In this document: positions 46,425-55,583 of the stretch, piece by piece
Numbering within the stretch: the stretch's first letter is position 1
How the letters are laid out: each line of letters begins with the position of its first letter
NCBI RefSeq assembly: GCF_017695965.1
Contig: NZ_JAAORM010000005.1
Location: 542,024-606,023, forward strand
Direction: 5' to 3'
Origin: Prochlorococcus marinus CUG1416
GTDB lineage: Bacteria; Cyanobacteriota; Cyanobacteriia; PCC-6307; Cyanobiaceae
DNA: 64,000 bases
The notes under the pieces: model-generated
What the model was told of the DNA's origin: nothing
Databases searched by the model: none
The model's input: the letters and a program-made list of their open reading frames with translations, nothing else
Program-made: the position numbers and the translations under genes

Positions 46425-47507
46425 ATGAAAAGCTTAAAAGAAAATTTTCAGAAAGCACACATAGTTATTATTGGATCGGGAATTATTGGGAAATTTAACG
46501 CTTTAGAATTATCAGAATTAGGTTTTCAAATAACAATAATAGATCCAGCCCAACTCCAAAATAGTAGCAATGCCGCTTTAGGCTTACTAATGGGTAATAT
46601 GTATCAAAAAAGGAGAGGTAGAAGTTGGGATCTCAGGAAACAAAGCATTAAATTATGGCCACAATGGATTGCATTCCTACAAAAATTTAATAATGAATTA
46701 AATATCGAAAAACCATTAATACAACTAACTACGAATGAAGAAAAGTTTAGAAAATTAAAGAAATTTATTTATGAAAATAATGATATAAACTTAAGAATTT
46801 TAGAAAGAGACTCAATATTTATCAAGAATATAAATAAGGCCTTCCAAACAAAAAATATAAAAGGAATGATTTCCTTCAAAGATGGAAGAATAAATGCTAT
46901 TTCGTTACTTAAAACATTAGATAAATATCTAAAACATAAAAAAATAAATTCTTTAGAAGAAGAAATAATTAAAATCAGAAAATCAAATAATCATTGGATC
47001 TCTACAACAAGAAAAAATGAAGACATTAAATCTGACATAGTTATTTTGTGTAATTCTCTAAAAGCGGTTAATTTAATAGATAACCTATCTCACAACATCA
47101 AATTAAAACCTGTTTTAGGTCAAGCTATAGAAGTTGATATAAATGATGCAGAAGTTGATTTATTGTCGCTCCCAAAACAATTCAATATAGATGGTAAAAA
47201 TATAATTACAAAATCAAAAAATAGGCTAATTATTGGTTCAACTGACGAATATAATACCAAGCCAGAAGAAAATACATTCGAAAAACTCACAAATTTTCTC
47301 GATAAAAAACCAAATTGGCTTGTGAAAGGGAAAATTTCTAAAAAATGGTACGGAATAAGGTCAAAACCTGATGGCGAACCTTCACCAATAATGAAGCAAA
47401 TAGAAGATGGCCTAATTATATGTACAGGTTTTTATAAAAATGGGATTTTACTTGCTCCAGCTTGTTCTAAATGGGTTGCTAATGAAATTAAAAATTACCT
47501 TTCCTAA
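46425..47507 (+). CDS. FAD-dependent oxidoreductase of the DAO (D-amino acid oxidase) family
   Basis: The 360-residue protein has an N-terminal FAD-binding Rossmann motif [20 protein letters not shown] (near residue 14) and the C-terminal DAO-fold return motif with [20 protein letters not shown] near 335. A middle part contains [13 protein letters not shown] and [11 protein letters not shown], typical of glycine-oxidase/DadA relatives such as ThiO. The substrate is unknown: glycine oxidase for thiamine synthesis, D-amino acid oxidation and others are possible. It has no thi neighbours here. The 3' end overlaps convergent dnaK by 4 bases. Confidence 0.86.
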   Translation: MKSLKENFQKAHIVIIGSGIIGKFNALELSELGFQITIIDPAQLQNSSNAALGLLMGNMYQKRRGRSWDLRKQSIKLWPQWIAFLQKFNNELNIEKPLIQLTTNEEKFRKLKKFIYENNDINLRILERDSIFIKNINKAFQTKNIKGMISFKDGRINAISLLKTLDKYLKHKKINSLEEEIIKIRKSNNHWISTTRKNEDIKSDIVILCNSLKAVNLIDNLSHNIKLKPVLGQAIEVDINDAEVDLLSLPKQFNIDGKNIITKSKNRLIIGSTDEYNTKPEENTFEKLTNFLDKKPNWLVKGKISKKWYGIRSKPDGEPSPIMKQIEDGLIICTGFYKNGILLAPACSKWVANEIKNYLS

Positions 47508-49411
47508 TCTTTTGTTTCAGTAAAGTCTGCATCAATCACATCATCTCCACCTTTATCGTTTGAATCACTCTGATCAGGACCTTCCGCTGAATCAGGTGAT
47601 GGTGGCTGATTGCCAGGTTGCTGATAAACAGATGAACCAACTGCATAAAGTTCTTGCTGAAGTTCTTCAAGAAGTTTTTTCATTGATTCATAATCTTCTT
47701 TTGAAGTTGCCTCTTTTAAAGCATTACTTTTTTCTTCAACTTTAGACTTTGCTGCTGCATCAATTTTGTCTCCCAGCTCACTAAGTTGCTTTTCTGTCTG
47801 ATAAACAAGTGTTTCAGCCTGATTTTTTAAATCAATTTTTTCTCTTTTTTCTTTATCTGAAGATGCATTTGATTCTGCATCTTTAACCATTTTTTCTACC
47901 TCATTATCAGATAAGGTAGAAGCACCTGTGATAGAGATACTTTGCTCTTTACCACTTCCCTTGTCTTTAGCGGTAACGCTGAGAATTCCATTTGCATCAA
48001 TATCAAATGTAACTTCAATTTGAGGGACACCCCTTGGTGCTGAAGGTATACCATCCAATCTAAAGGTGCCTAAGCTTTTGTTATCAGAAGCCATTTCTCT
48101 CTCACCCTGTAGTACGTGAATTTCTACATTTGTTTGACCATCTACAGCAGTTGAATATGTCTCAGATTTCTTAGTGGGAACTGTAGTATTTCGATTTATC
48201 ATTTTTGTCATAACTCCCCCTAAAGTCTCTACACCAAGAGAAAGTGGAGTAACATCAAGCAACAATATATCTTTAACCTCGCCTGCTAAAACACCTCCCT
48301 GAATAGCTGCACCAACAGCAACTACCTCATCAGGATTTACAGTTTGATTAGGTTCTTTACCTATTATTTTTTTGACTAAATCTAAAACAGCAGGAATTCT
48401 TGATGAGCCACCCACCATTACAACCTCGTCTATTTCACTAGTAGAGATTTTTGCATCACTAATAGCCCTCTCTACTGGAGTTTTGCACCTATCGATTAAA
48501 GAAGCTGCTAATTCCTCAAACTTTGCTCGAGTAAGGTTCAAATCCAAATGTTTTGGCCCTTCAGGAGTCGCTGTGATAAAAGGTAAATTTATTTCACTTT
48601 GCGTAGCATTTGAAAGCTCAATTTTTGCTTTTTCTGCTGCCTCTGTCAGCCTTTGTAAAGCTTGCTTGTCTTGTCTAAGGTCAATTCCCTCATTTGATTT
48701 AAAAGTACTAGCTAAATGATCTACGATACACCTATCAAAATCGTCACCACCAAGATGGGTGTCTCCAGATGTAGATAGAACTTCAGTTACTCCATCACCA
48801 GCTTCAATAACTGAGACATCAAATGTTCCTCCTCCTAAATCAAAAACAAGTATTTTTTCATTTTCTTTATCCAAACCATATGCTAAAGCTGCAGCAGTTG
48901 GCTCATTAACAATTCTTAGGACTTCTAAACCTGCAATTTTTCCTGCATCTTTAGTGGCTTGTCTTTGAGAATCATTAAAATAAGCTGGAACTGTGATTAC
49001 AGCCTGAGTAACTTTATCACCAAGATATTTTCCCGCATCATCCGCTAACTTTCTTAAAACTTGAGAACTCACCTCTTCAGGAGAAAACTGCTTATCCAAA
49101 ATAGGGCACTTTAATTTGACACTAGAACCAGATTTTTCAACAGAATAACTGACATCTTTAGATTCTTCATTAACCTCGTCAACTCTTCTACCGACAAAAC
49201 GTTTTGCAGAATAAAAAGTATTTTCAGGATTCATAACAGCTTGTCTTTTTGCAATTTGTCCAACAAGCTGATCTTGATTTTTTGTATATGCAACAACTGA
49301 TGGAGTAGTTCTGAAACCCTCCGCATTTGCTATTACAGTGGGTTTACCACCTTCCATTACAGCAACACAACTATTAGTTGTTCCTAAATCGATTCCAACT
49401 ACCTTACCCAT
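47504..49411 (-). CDS. dnaK: Chaperone DnaK (Hsp70)
   Basis: ATP-driven folding chaperone. From ATG 49411 the protein has 635 residues: the nucleotide-binding domain with [40 protein letters not shown] and [19 protein letters not shown], the linker [19 protein letters not shown], the substrate-binding beta domain ([18 protein letters not shown]) and a helical lid ending in an acidic tail DDVIDADF. An in-frame ATG 49441 would add [10 protein letters not shown], but it has no Shine-Dalgarno sequence while a GAG lies at a proper distance before 49411. Cyanobacteria have several dnaK genes; this one has the standard bacterial C-terminal motif. No CIRCE element is present. Confidence 0.97.
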   Translation of the reverse strand: MGKVVGIDLGTTNSCVAVMEGGKPTVIANAEGFRTTPSVVAYTKNQDQLVGQIAKRQAVMNPENTFYSAKRFVGRRVDEVNEESKDVSYSVEKSGSSVKLKCPILDKQFSPEEVSSQVLRKLADDAGKYLGDKVTQAVITVPAYFNDSQRQATKDAGKIAGLEVLRIVNEPTAAALAYGLDKENEKILVFDLGGGTFDVSVIEAGDGVTEVLSTSGDTHLGGDDFDRCIVDHLASTFKSNEGIDLRQDKQALQRLTEAAEKAKIELSNATQSEINLPFITATPEGPKHLDLNLTRAKFEELAASLIDRCKTPVERAISDAKISTSEIDEVVMVGGSSRIPAVLDLVKKIIGKEPNQTVNPDEVVAVGAAIQGGVLAGEVKDILLLDVTPLSLGVETLGGVMTKMINRNTTVPTKKSETYSTAVDGQTNVEIHVLQGEREMASDNKSLGTFRLDGIPSAPRGVPQIEVTFDIDANGILSVTAKDKGSGKEQSISITGASTLSDNEVEKMVKDAESNASSDKEKREKIDLKNQAETLVYQTEKQLSELGDKIDAAAKSKVEEKSNALKEATSKEDYESMKKLLEELQQELYAVGSSVYQQPGNQPPSPDSAEGPDQSDSNDKGGDDVIDADFTETKD

Positions 49412-49441
49412 GGGTAAATTCTCATATTTTATATTCTCCAT

Positions 49442-49527
49442 AATCGGTCATCGGCGTCATTATTGTTACTCAAAGACGGGGTGTGGTTCCCGAACAGATC
49501 GTAATTTTTTTAAGAAAATTTCTAAAC
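49442..49527. other. GC-rich spacer between divergent dnaK and aroE
   Basis: Bases 49441-49500 contain 29 G or C out of 60, about 48 percent, against roughly 30 percent in the surrounding genes. The segment includes a short inverted repeat CGGG (49477-49480), 8-base loop, CCCG (49489-49492). It must carry the leader of dnaK (minus) and of aroE (plus). No promoter, CIRCE element or known RNA family is recognised. Confidence 0.4.
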
Positions 49528-50388
49528 ATGATTACAAGTAAGACATCTTTTATTGCATTAATCGGCAATCCAGTAAGCCATTCTTTGTCACCAATCATGC
49601 AAAATGCTGCCCTTCAATATTTAGGCTTAGATTTAATTTATATTGCAATACCTTGTAGAGATGAAGATCTAGAATTAGTTCTGAATTCTTTGAAAAAAAT
49701 CAATTGTAAAGGGTTAAACATTACAATACCTTATAAAGAAAAAGTATTTGACCTTTGCAGTGAAATCTCACCTATTGCAAAGAGACTGAAAGCAATTAAT
49801 ACCCTTAAGTTAAATTCTGAGAGAGAATGGAGCGCAACTAATACAGATGTAGAGGGATTTGTTTATCCATTAAAAACCTTAAATTTAACAAATAAACAAG
49901 CAATAGTACTTGGCTCAGGTGGGGCAGCAAGATCCGTTATACAGGGATTAATAAATTTAAATTCTTCAATAATTTCAGTAGTATCACGTAACAAATCATC
50001 ACTAGATGAGTTAATTAAAAATTTTGGGAATCAAATTGAAATTCAGGGTTTGTTACATAATGATAATCGGGCTCAAAATTTAATTGAAGAAGCAGGATTA
50101 ATTGTAAATACTACACCAGTAGGAATGCAAACAGGTACTCATGAAGAAAATATATTGCCTTATGGGGAAACTTTTTGGAGATCTCTTAAATCGAAAACAA
50201 TTGTTTACGATTTGATTTACAATCCTGCTCCAACTCCATTGTTAAAATTTAGCGCTAAAAAAGGATGCATGACTATCGATGGTTTGCAAATGCTTGTTGC
50301 TCAAGGAATGAAATCATTATCATTTTGGACAAATGGTTTAGAAGTACCTTTTCATATTATGAATGACGCACTAAAAAAATATCTTTAA
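49528..50388 (+). CDS. aroE: Shikimate dehydrogenase
   Basis: AroE reduces 3-dehydroshikimate to shikimate with NADPH. From ATG 49528 the 286-residue protein reads FIALIGNPVSHSLSPIMQNA at the start (shikimate-binding SLSP), then GLNITIPYKEKVFDLC with the catalytic Lys, NTDVEGFVYPL near 100, the NADP motif LGSGGAARSV near 123 and VNTTPVGMQTGTH near 192, and ends GLQMLVAQG near 258. Upstream in-frame codons from GTG 49483 give non-family residues and are excluded. Confidence 0.95.
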   Translation: MITSKTSFIALIGNPVSHSLSPIMQNAALQYLGLDLIYIAIPCRDEDLELVLNSLKKINCKGLNITIPYKEKVFDLCSEISPIAKRLKAINTLKLNSEREWSATNTDVEGFVYPLKTLNLTNKQAIVLGSGGAARSVIQGLINLNSSIISVVSRNKSSLDELIKNFGNQIEIQGLLHNDNRAQNLIEEAGLIVNTTPVGMQTGTHEENILPYGETFWRSLKSKTIVYDLIYNPAPTPLLKFSAKKGCMTIDGLQMLVAQGMKSLSFWTNGLEVPFHIMNDALKKYL

Positions 50389-50450
50389 AAAAAATGATGC
50401 AAATTTTTAATAAACTGCCCATTGTAATGTATCGTGAATAATGAACAGAC

Positions 50451-50472
50451 GCTCATCGCATAATTTATGAGC
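50451..50472 (+). promoter_or_regulatory. Hairpin in the rpsF leader
   Basis: GCTCAT (50451-50456) pairs with ATGAGC (50467-50472) across a 10-base loop, 20 bases upstream of the rpsF ATG. The 92-base gap 50389-50480 also holds the promoter. In many bacteria S6 with S18 binds an rpsF leader RNA; I cannot show that this hairpin is that element. Confidence 0.3.
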
Positions 50473-50492
50473 CAAAGACCTTGTCTGAAACT

Positions 50493-50942
50493 ATGAATGA
50501 TCAACAATCTTATTACGAAACCATGTACATCCTCCGCCCCGATATAGCGGAAGATGAAGTAACTAATCACATTGATAAATACAATAAACTTTTAGAAGAA
50601 TTTGACGGTACCATCCTGGATAGTCAAATGAGAGGAAAAAGAAGATTAGCTTATCAAATATCTAAATATAGAGAAGGTATTTACGTCCAATTGAGTCATC
50701 AAGGTGATGGGCAACATATTTTTAAAATTGAAAAAGCCATGAGACTAAGTGAAGATGTTATTAGATATATGACCGTTAAACAAGAAGGTCCTTTGCCAAC
50801 TCCAAGACCCTCTAATAAGAGTACACCTCCATCAGAGAATCAAGATAATCCAGAATCTAAAGAAAAAGAACTTTTAAAAACTCCTGAAGATTCAGCCAAT
50901 AAAAAAGACGAGTCCGAAAATAAAAAAAATAAAGAATCTTAA
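50493..50942 (+). CDS. rpsF: 30S ribosomal protein S6
   Basis: From ATG 50493 the protein has 149 residues. The S6 core runs from [17 protein letters not shown] through the strand [20 protein letters not shown] to [17 protein letters not shown] near residue 92. It is followed by a charged, low-complexity tail of about 50 residues rich in P, S, K and E ([17 protein letters not shown]) that exceeds a typical S6 of about 100 residues; such tails are common in cyanobacterial S6. A TTG four codons upstream is an alternative start. The gene converges with argG. Confidence 0.95.
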   Translation: MNDQQSYYETMYILRPDIAEDEVTNHIDKYNKLLEEFDGTILDSQMRGKRRLAYQISKYREGIYVQLSHQGDGQHIFKIEKAMRLSEDVIRYMTVKQEGPLPTPRPSNKSTPPSENQDNPESKEKELLKTPEDSANKKDESENKKNKES

Positions 50943-50945
50943 TTG

Positions 50946-52160
50946 TTAATCAATTATTTTTGAATTTAACTCTGCCCATATTTTATTAGACATACCCCAC
51001 ATATAAATAAAACCCTCTGCTAAGGAATGATTAAAGACATCATCTTTACTATAAGTTGCCAAATCTTCCCTATAAAGTGAATTATTTTCAGAGATTCTTC
51101 CAATTACTGTTGCATTACCCTTATGAAGTCTAATCTTTACTCTTCCATTAACTGACTTTTGAGTAGATGAAATAAAAGCATCTAAACTGTGCTTAAGCGG
51201 ACCAAACCAAAAACCTTGATAAACTAATTGACCCCATTTTTTTTCCACTATTCCTTTAAAATCAATAACATCTGGGTTTAATGTTATGCTCTCTAATTCC
51301 TTGTGAGCTTTGATTAAAAGTAAAAGACCAGGCGTTTCATAAATCTCTCTACTTTTGATTCCTACTACTCGATCTTCAATCATATCTATTCTTCCAAAAC
51401 CATGTTCACCTGCAAGATCATTAGCTTTTTTAATAAGCTCTACTGGAGATAAAAATTCATTATTAATTCCAACTGGAAGCCCATTTTTAAAAACAATTTC
51501 TATATCTTGAGGGGAATCTGGTGAATTATTAATTGATGATGTCATTGCAAAAATATCTTCAGGTGCTTCTTGCATTGGGTCTTCTAATATTCCTGCCTCA
51601 ACACTCCTACCAAGAAGGTTAACATCTATTGAATAAGGAGATTTTTTTGATACTGGTGCAGGAATACCAAATTTTTCTCCATATAATATTGCCTCTTCCC
51701 TACTCATATTCCACTCCCTTGCAGGTGTAATTATTTTTAAATCAGGGCCTAATGCATTAATTGCTAAATCAAATCTAACTTGATCATTTCCTTTACCAGT
51801 ACATCCATGAGCTACTGCATCAGCATTAATCTCTCTAGCAATATTAACGAGGTTTTCAGCAATTAAAGGTCTAGCAAGAGCTGTAGATAAAGGATATTTA
51901 TCTAAATATAATGCATTGGCTCTAATAGCTGGGAAAGCATATTTTTCCACAAAACTATTTACTAAATTACCAATAATTGATTTAGATGCACCAGAATTTA
52001 AAGCTTTTTGCTTGATAAATTCCAAATCTTCGCCTTGTCCTAGATCTGCTACAAAAGTAACCACTTCTGAAATTCCATATTCATTCTTTAAATATGGAAT
52101 ACAAACGCTAGTATCAACGCCACCGGAATACGCTAGTACAACTTTTTTTACCTGCTGCAT
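50946..52160 (-). CDS. argG: Argininosuccinate synthase
   Basis: ArgG joins citrulline and aspartate with ATP in arginine synthesis. The 404-residue protein has the PP-loop [18 protein letters not shown] near residue 7, [18 protein letters not shown] near 115, [17 protein letters not shown] near 146 and [20 protein letters not shown] near 175. It ends with a [14 protein letters not shown] segment. Length is normal. The stop is 3 bases from the convergent rpsF stop. The start ATG 52160 is the only one consistent with the family N-terminus. Confidence 0.97.
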   Translation of the reverse strand: MQQVKKVVLAYSGGVDTSVCIPYLKNEYGISEVVTFVADLGQGEDLEFIKQKALNSGASKSIIGNLVNSFVEKYAFPAIRANALYLDKYPLSTALARPLIAENLVNIAREINADAVAHGCTGKGNDQVRFDLAINALGPDLKIITPAREWNMSREEAILYGEKFGIPAPVSKKSPYSIDVNLLGRSVEAGILEDPMQEAPEDIFAMTSSINNSPDSPQDIEIVFKNGLPVGINNEFLSPVELIKKANDLAGEHGFGRIDMIEDRVVGIKSREIYETPGLLLLIKAHKELESITLNPDVIDFKGIVEKKWGQLVYQGFWFGPLKHSLDAFISSTQKSVNGRVKIRLHKGNATVIGRISENNSLYREDLATYSKDDVFNHSLAEGFIYMWGMSNKIWAELNSKIID

Positions 52161-52196
52161 TTAAATTTGCTCCATAAATTTAAATTTTTGACGTAA

Positions 52197-52391
52197 TTAA
52201 GAATTTGAAAACTTATTAAAAACTAATATTATTGTAACTAAAAGAGCTGGACCAAAAACTAGTAATAAGACAAGAAAGTTATTAATTAATAAAACATTGG
52301 GATTCAAGTATCCAATAAGTTTAAATAATCCAGACAATAACAATGAAATTATCCAAATAAAAAAGTATTTTAAATTTCCTTTATCAAACAA
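52197..52391 (-). CDS. Small membrane protein of unknown function
   Basis: A 64-residue frame between argG and the DUF3134 gene encodes two hydrophobic helices: residues about 9-28 (YFFIWIISLLLSGLFKLIGY) and 35-58 (LINNFLVLLLVFGPALLVTI), with short charged ends. The start is TTG 52391; no ATG is present, which lowers confidence. The two-helix hairpin pattern is common among conserved small cyanobacterial membrane proteins. No motif indicates a function. It lies 36 bases upstream of argG on the same strand and may share its transcript. Confidence 0.62.
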   Translation of the reverse strand: MFDKGNLKYFFIWIISLLLSGLFKLIGYLNPNVLLINNFLVLLLVFGPALLVTIILVFNKFSNS

Positions 52392-52444
52392 AATTTTTAT
52401 AGTGGATCATTATGTATTATCTTATATGTAGAACAACAATTTTA

Positions 52445-52723
52445 ATGGACTCAAATAAACTAAAAATTAGATTGAATGATATTTCTGAAGTTAACCCAGC
52501 TTTAACTTGCTACCATAGAGATGATCCAGCTCCCGTTTTACCATTAAGAGATGAACCAGATCTACTATCTTGGCTCGAAAGTACAGGAAGACTTGTCACT
52601 GAAAAAGACGCAGATTCACAAGAGATTAGTACGATAGAAGAAGAAGAACTCTCAGCACTTATGGGAGAAAAAGAAGATTATAAAACTGAAGAAGATTCTT
52701 CAGAAGATGATTGGGAGGATTAA
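52445..52723 (+). CDS. DUF3134-like small acidic protein
   Basis: From ATG 52445 the 92-residue protein contains VNPALTCYHRDDPAPVLPLR and EPDLLSWLESTGRLV, the conserved core of the cyanobacterial DUF3134 family, and then an acidic tail ending EDSSEDDWED. The family has no assigned function. Eleven codons upstream of this ATG are also open but look unlike protein start sequence. Its 3' end overlaps the proposed mraY start by 17 bases. Confidence 0.8.
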   Translation: MDSNKLKIRLNDISEVNPALTCYHRDDPAPVLPLRDEPDLLSWLESTGRLVTEKDADSQEISTIEEEELSALMGEKEDYKTEEDSSEDDWED

Positions 52724-53783
52724 AAAGTTTAACTTTAAATCATTATTAATATTAAATACTTTTGCTTTAATAGTTACCTCCTATATTTTCAAAAATTTTA
52801 TTTTTATAGGTGTATACACTTTATTTTTTTTTATTTCTTTATTCACAACAAAGAATGGTCTAAAAATAATCAAAGAATTAAACTTTCTTCAAAATATTAG
52901 AACTGAGGGCCCTGCTAATCACTACAAAAAAAGTGATACTCCAACAATGGGTGGGATTTTTATAATAATACCTTTTTTAATTTTTATTTTAATAATCAAT
53001 ATAAACCTAGGTTCTCCAAAAATATTCCTTTTATTGCTAACTATTGTTGGTTTCTTCATTATAGGTTTCTTAGATGATTATTTAAGCATTAAAAATAAAA
53101 AAAATACAGGATTAAAATCAAAAGAAAAATTCATCTTACAAAGTATCATCTCACTAATTTTTATATTATTAGCCTATGAAAAAGATTTAATAAATCCATT
53201 AATAACAGTGTCTGACTCCTGGGGAATAAATATGAATATTTTCATATTTCCCATTTCTTTTTTAGTATTAGTTGGCATAAGTAATTCAGTAAATTTGTCT
53301 GATGGACTAGATGGACTAGCAGCTGGATGTAGTGCAATTGTTTTTTCTGGATTGGGCACAGAAATATTAATGAAAGAACAGCAGGATCTTATTATTTTTA
53401 GTATCTTATGTTATTCAATGTCTGGCATATGTTTAGGGTTTCTCAAATATAATATTTATCCTGCAAAAATATTTATGGGGGACACAGGATCTTTAAGTAT
53501 TGGAGCAATTCTTGGTTCTATTGCGTTATTAACGAATAGCGTTTTTACCTTATCTATTTTCTCAGGAATCTTCATTATTGAATCTTTATCAGTAATTATT
53601 CAAGTAGGGTTTTTTAAAATTACAAAAAAATTATTTCATAATGGGAAACGCATATTTTTGATGGCACCACTGCATCACCATTTTGAACTTAAAGGAGTAA
53701 AAGAGCACAAAATAGTTGAAAATTTTTGGAAAATCAACATATTACTTGTGGTTTTAGGTATAGTTTTAAAAATCAATCTATAG
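52707..53783 (+). CDS. mraY: Phospho-N-acetylmuramoyl-pentapeptide-transferase
   Basis: MraY makes lipid I, the first membrane step of peptidoglycan synthesis. The 358-residue protein has about ten membrane helices and the family motifs: KKSDTPTMGGIFII near 71, LDDYLSIKNKKNTGLKSKEK near 120, the NSVNLSDGLDGLAAG stretch near 194 and KIFMGDTGSLSIG near 255, then MAPLHHHFELKGVKE near 320. The aspartates DD and D in DGLDG are catalytic. ATG 52707 lies inside the end of the preceding gene; a GGAGG (52713-52717) occurs after it, so the true start may be a nearby non-ATG codon. Confidence 0.95.
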   Translation: MIGRIKKFNFKSLLILNTFALIVTSYIFKNFIFIGVYTLFFFISLFTTKNGLKIIKELNFLQNIRTEGPANHYKKSDTPTMGGIFIIIPFLIFILIININLGSPKIFLLLLTIVGFFIIGFLDDYLSIKNKKNTGLKSKEKFILQSIISLIFILLAYEKDLINPLITVSDSWGINMNIFIFPISFLVLVGISNSVNLSDGLDGLAAGCSAIVFSGLGTEILMKEQQDLIIFSILCYSMSGICLGFLKYNIYPAKIFMGDTGSLSIGAILGSIALLTNSVFTLSIFSGIFIIESLSVIIQVGFFKITKKLFHNGKRIFLMAPLHHHFELKGVKEHKIVENFWKINILLVVLGIVLKINL

Positions 53784-53793
53784 AGAATTTGTT

Positions 53794-54081
53794 ATGAGTT
53801 TTTTTACATGGAAAGATAATGGCTTAACAAGCGACTGCTCGAGTCTTGATGCTATGGCATCAAGATTTGAAGAAACTGCTAACTTAATGAAAAAACTATC
53901 TAAGAAAGGCTTCAAACTAAAGAAAACAAATAACAATCAACTAATTATTCATACTGATCCTAAAGTATTTGATCAATGGGGCTTTATAACTGAAGAGCTT
54001 CCTTTTAAACAACTCTGTTTAATTACAGATGAAGAATCACTATTAGACCTCAAAAACTCTTCTGTGAGTATTGATAAATAA
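53794..54081 (+). CDS. Conserved cyanobacterial protein of unknown function
   Basis: The 95-residue protein begins MSFFTWKDNGLTSDCSSLDA and has a helix-rich part (ARFEETANLMKKLSKKGF-like) followed by a beta-rich segment with NNQLIIHTDPKVFDQWGF. This looks like a compact alpha-beta fold with conserved residues, not random translation. I cannot name a function. It follows mraY after 10 bases. Its last 109 bases overlap the end of the sucrose-phosphate synthase frame on the other strand, which is unusual. Confidence 0.7.
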   Translation: MSFFTWKDNGLTSDCSSLDAMASRFEETANLMKKLSKKGFKLKKTNNNQLIIHTDPKVFDQWGFITEELPFKQLCLITDEESLLDLKNSSVSIDK

Positions 54082-55382
54082 TTACGGACATGAGTGTTCC
54101 AACTAAAGTGTCTATTAACACCTTCAATTCCATTTCTGCTCCATAATTTCCACTGATCACTATTAGCAATTCCTTTTTCAAGAATAACTTTCAACTTATT
54201 AATATCAGTAACATCTACTAAAAGTCCATTTTCACATTTTGAGCGAATTTCTTTAGGTCCTCCATCGTCTGTTGATATGATTGGCAATCCACATGAAGAG
54301 GCTTCAAGCAGGGTTAAGCCAAAAGGCTCTGTCAAGGCTGGATTAACAAATAACCCACCCCTACTAGCAGCCCATCTATATAAAGCAGGTATCTGAATTG
54401 GAAGATGCTTTTTTGGATAAGCTACCTTTCCATACAAATTATATTTATCAATCGTTTCAAAAATATTATAGAAAACATCTTGTTGTTGAGAGTCAAGTTT
54501 TGAAGTACTATCTCGACAACCCAAAATCAAAATTAAATTAGTTTTTCTCTTTAATTTTTCAGATCTTCCGTATGCCTCAATCAAAGAAGGAATATTTTTT
54601 CTTCGTACAGCTCTAGAAATAGTCAGTAATGGAGGTTTTGTTAGATCCTTTAAAAAAGGTTTCATCATGTTGTCAATTTCAGCTGTCTCTGTAGTCGAGT
54701 GAATATGGTGAAATTTATTATGATCAACGCCCGGAGGAATCACTCGAGCTTTATGAGGTGAAAAAGAAGAATATTGGGAATATTGATAAACGGACTCTTG
54801 TTTAGTACTTGTTACAACAATATCTGCTGATTCTAAAACTTTTTCTTCTGCCTGAATTCTTTTACTTATGGAATAAAGCTTTTCTATTTGCTTAGTTTTT
54901 AAACCAGTATCAAGCAATTTCCTTTGTTTTTCTCTTCCTAAGGAATGACCAGTAAAAATAAGTGGAATATTTAAGGATTTACTAAGTTTAACGCCTACAT
55001 ATCCAGCATCTGCATAATGGGCATGAATAAAATTAGGCTTATTATTTTTTTTGTAGTAAGAAATAAGGGATTCAGTTAATTCATCTAAATAAGGCCAAAG
55101 CAATTCCTTTCTTAGATATTTATTAGGTCCAAATTTAAATCTTAAAATTCTAACTCCTGGTTCTACAAATTCTTCTGCTTGTGAATAGTCATTATCTACT
55201 TTAGAGTCATTTATTAAACGAGTCACTAAATCTACTTGATCAACATCAGAAGTATTAGCCAAACTTTTTACTAACTCTAAAACGTATTGTGTTTGCCCTC
55301 CAGTATCTGCATCTCTACCTAATTCAAGATTTTTAGACCGTATGAGACCATGTAAATGTAAATGTAAAAATTTCAACCTCAT
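53973..55382 (-). CDS. Sucrose-phosphate synthase, glucosyltransferase domain only
   Basis: The enzyme joins a nucleotide-diphosphate glucose and fructose 6-phosphate to sucrose 6-phosphate, made by picocyanobacteria mainly as compatible solute. The 469-residue protein has the GT4/GT-B pattern: KNLELGRDADTGGQTQYVLE near residue 17, NFIHAHYADAGYVGVKLSKS near 117, IFTGHSLGREKQRKLL near 140, VIPPGVDHNKFH near 215 and PALTEPFGLTLLEASSCGLP near 348. Many cyanobacterial SPS carry a fused C-terminal phosphatase (SPP) domain of some 240 residues; here the frame stops soon after the GT domain, with a tail NSDSSSVIKQSCLKGSSSVI. Its last 109 bases overlap the convergent 95-residue gene. Confidence 0.92.
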   Translation of the reverse strand: MRLKFLHLHLHGLIRSKNLELGRDADTGGQTQYVLELVKSLANTSDVDQVDLVTRLINDSKVDNDYSQAEEFVEPGVRILRFKFGPNKYLRKELLWPYLDELTESLISYYKKNNKPNFIHAHYADAGYVGVKLSKSLNIPLIFTGHSLGREKQRKLLDTGLKTKQIEKLYSISKRIQAEEKVLESADIVVTSTKQESVYQYSQYSSFSPHKARVIPPGVDHNKFHHIHSTTETAEIDNMMKPFLKDLTKPPLLTISRAVRRKNIPSLIEAYGRSEKLKRKTNLILILGCRDSTSKLDSQQQDVFYNIFETIDKYNLYGKVAYPKKHLPIQIPALYRWAASRGGLFVNPALTEPFGLTLLEASSCGLPIISTDDGGPKEIRSKCENGLLVDVTDINKLKVILEKGIANSDQWKLWSRNGIEGVNRHFSWNTHVRNYLSILTEEFLRSNSDSSSVIKQSCLKGSSSVIKPH

Positions 55383-55583
55383 TCAGCAAATCCTCAGATC
55401 AATAGCCTGTAATACAAATAAGATGGATTCCCAAAGGAAATCTTAAGAAAGCATTATGATTTAAAAATTTTTTAATTCAAAAGTTTTCAAAAAGACAGAT
55501 ATCTACTAAGTTTATACAACTTTACAGAAGACTTTCGTTTTAATCAGATACTTAAAAATAAAAAGAAATACAACAAAGATTTT

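Noticed and set aside
48372..48719. 115-codon plus-strand frame inside dnaK
   Set aside because: Antisense shadow of the highly conserved ATPase domain of DnaK. Long antisense frames in dnaK are a well-known artefact.
49412..49527. CIRCE or other heat-shock operator at dnaK
   Set aside because: No TTAGCACTC/GAGTGCTAA pair is present; only a weak 4-bp hairpin is seen.
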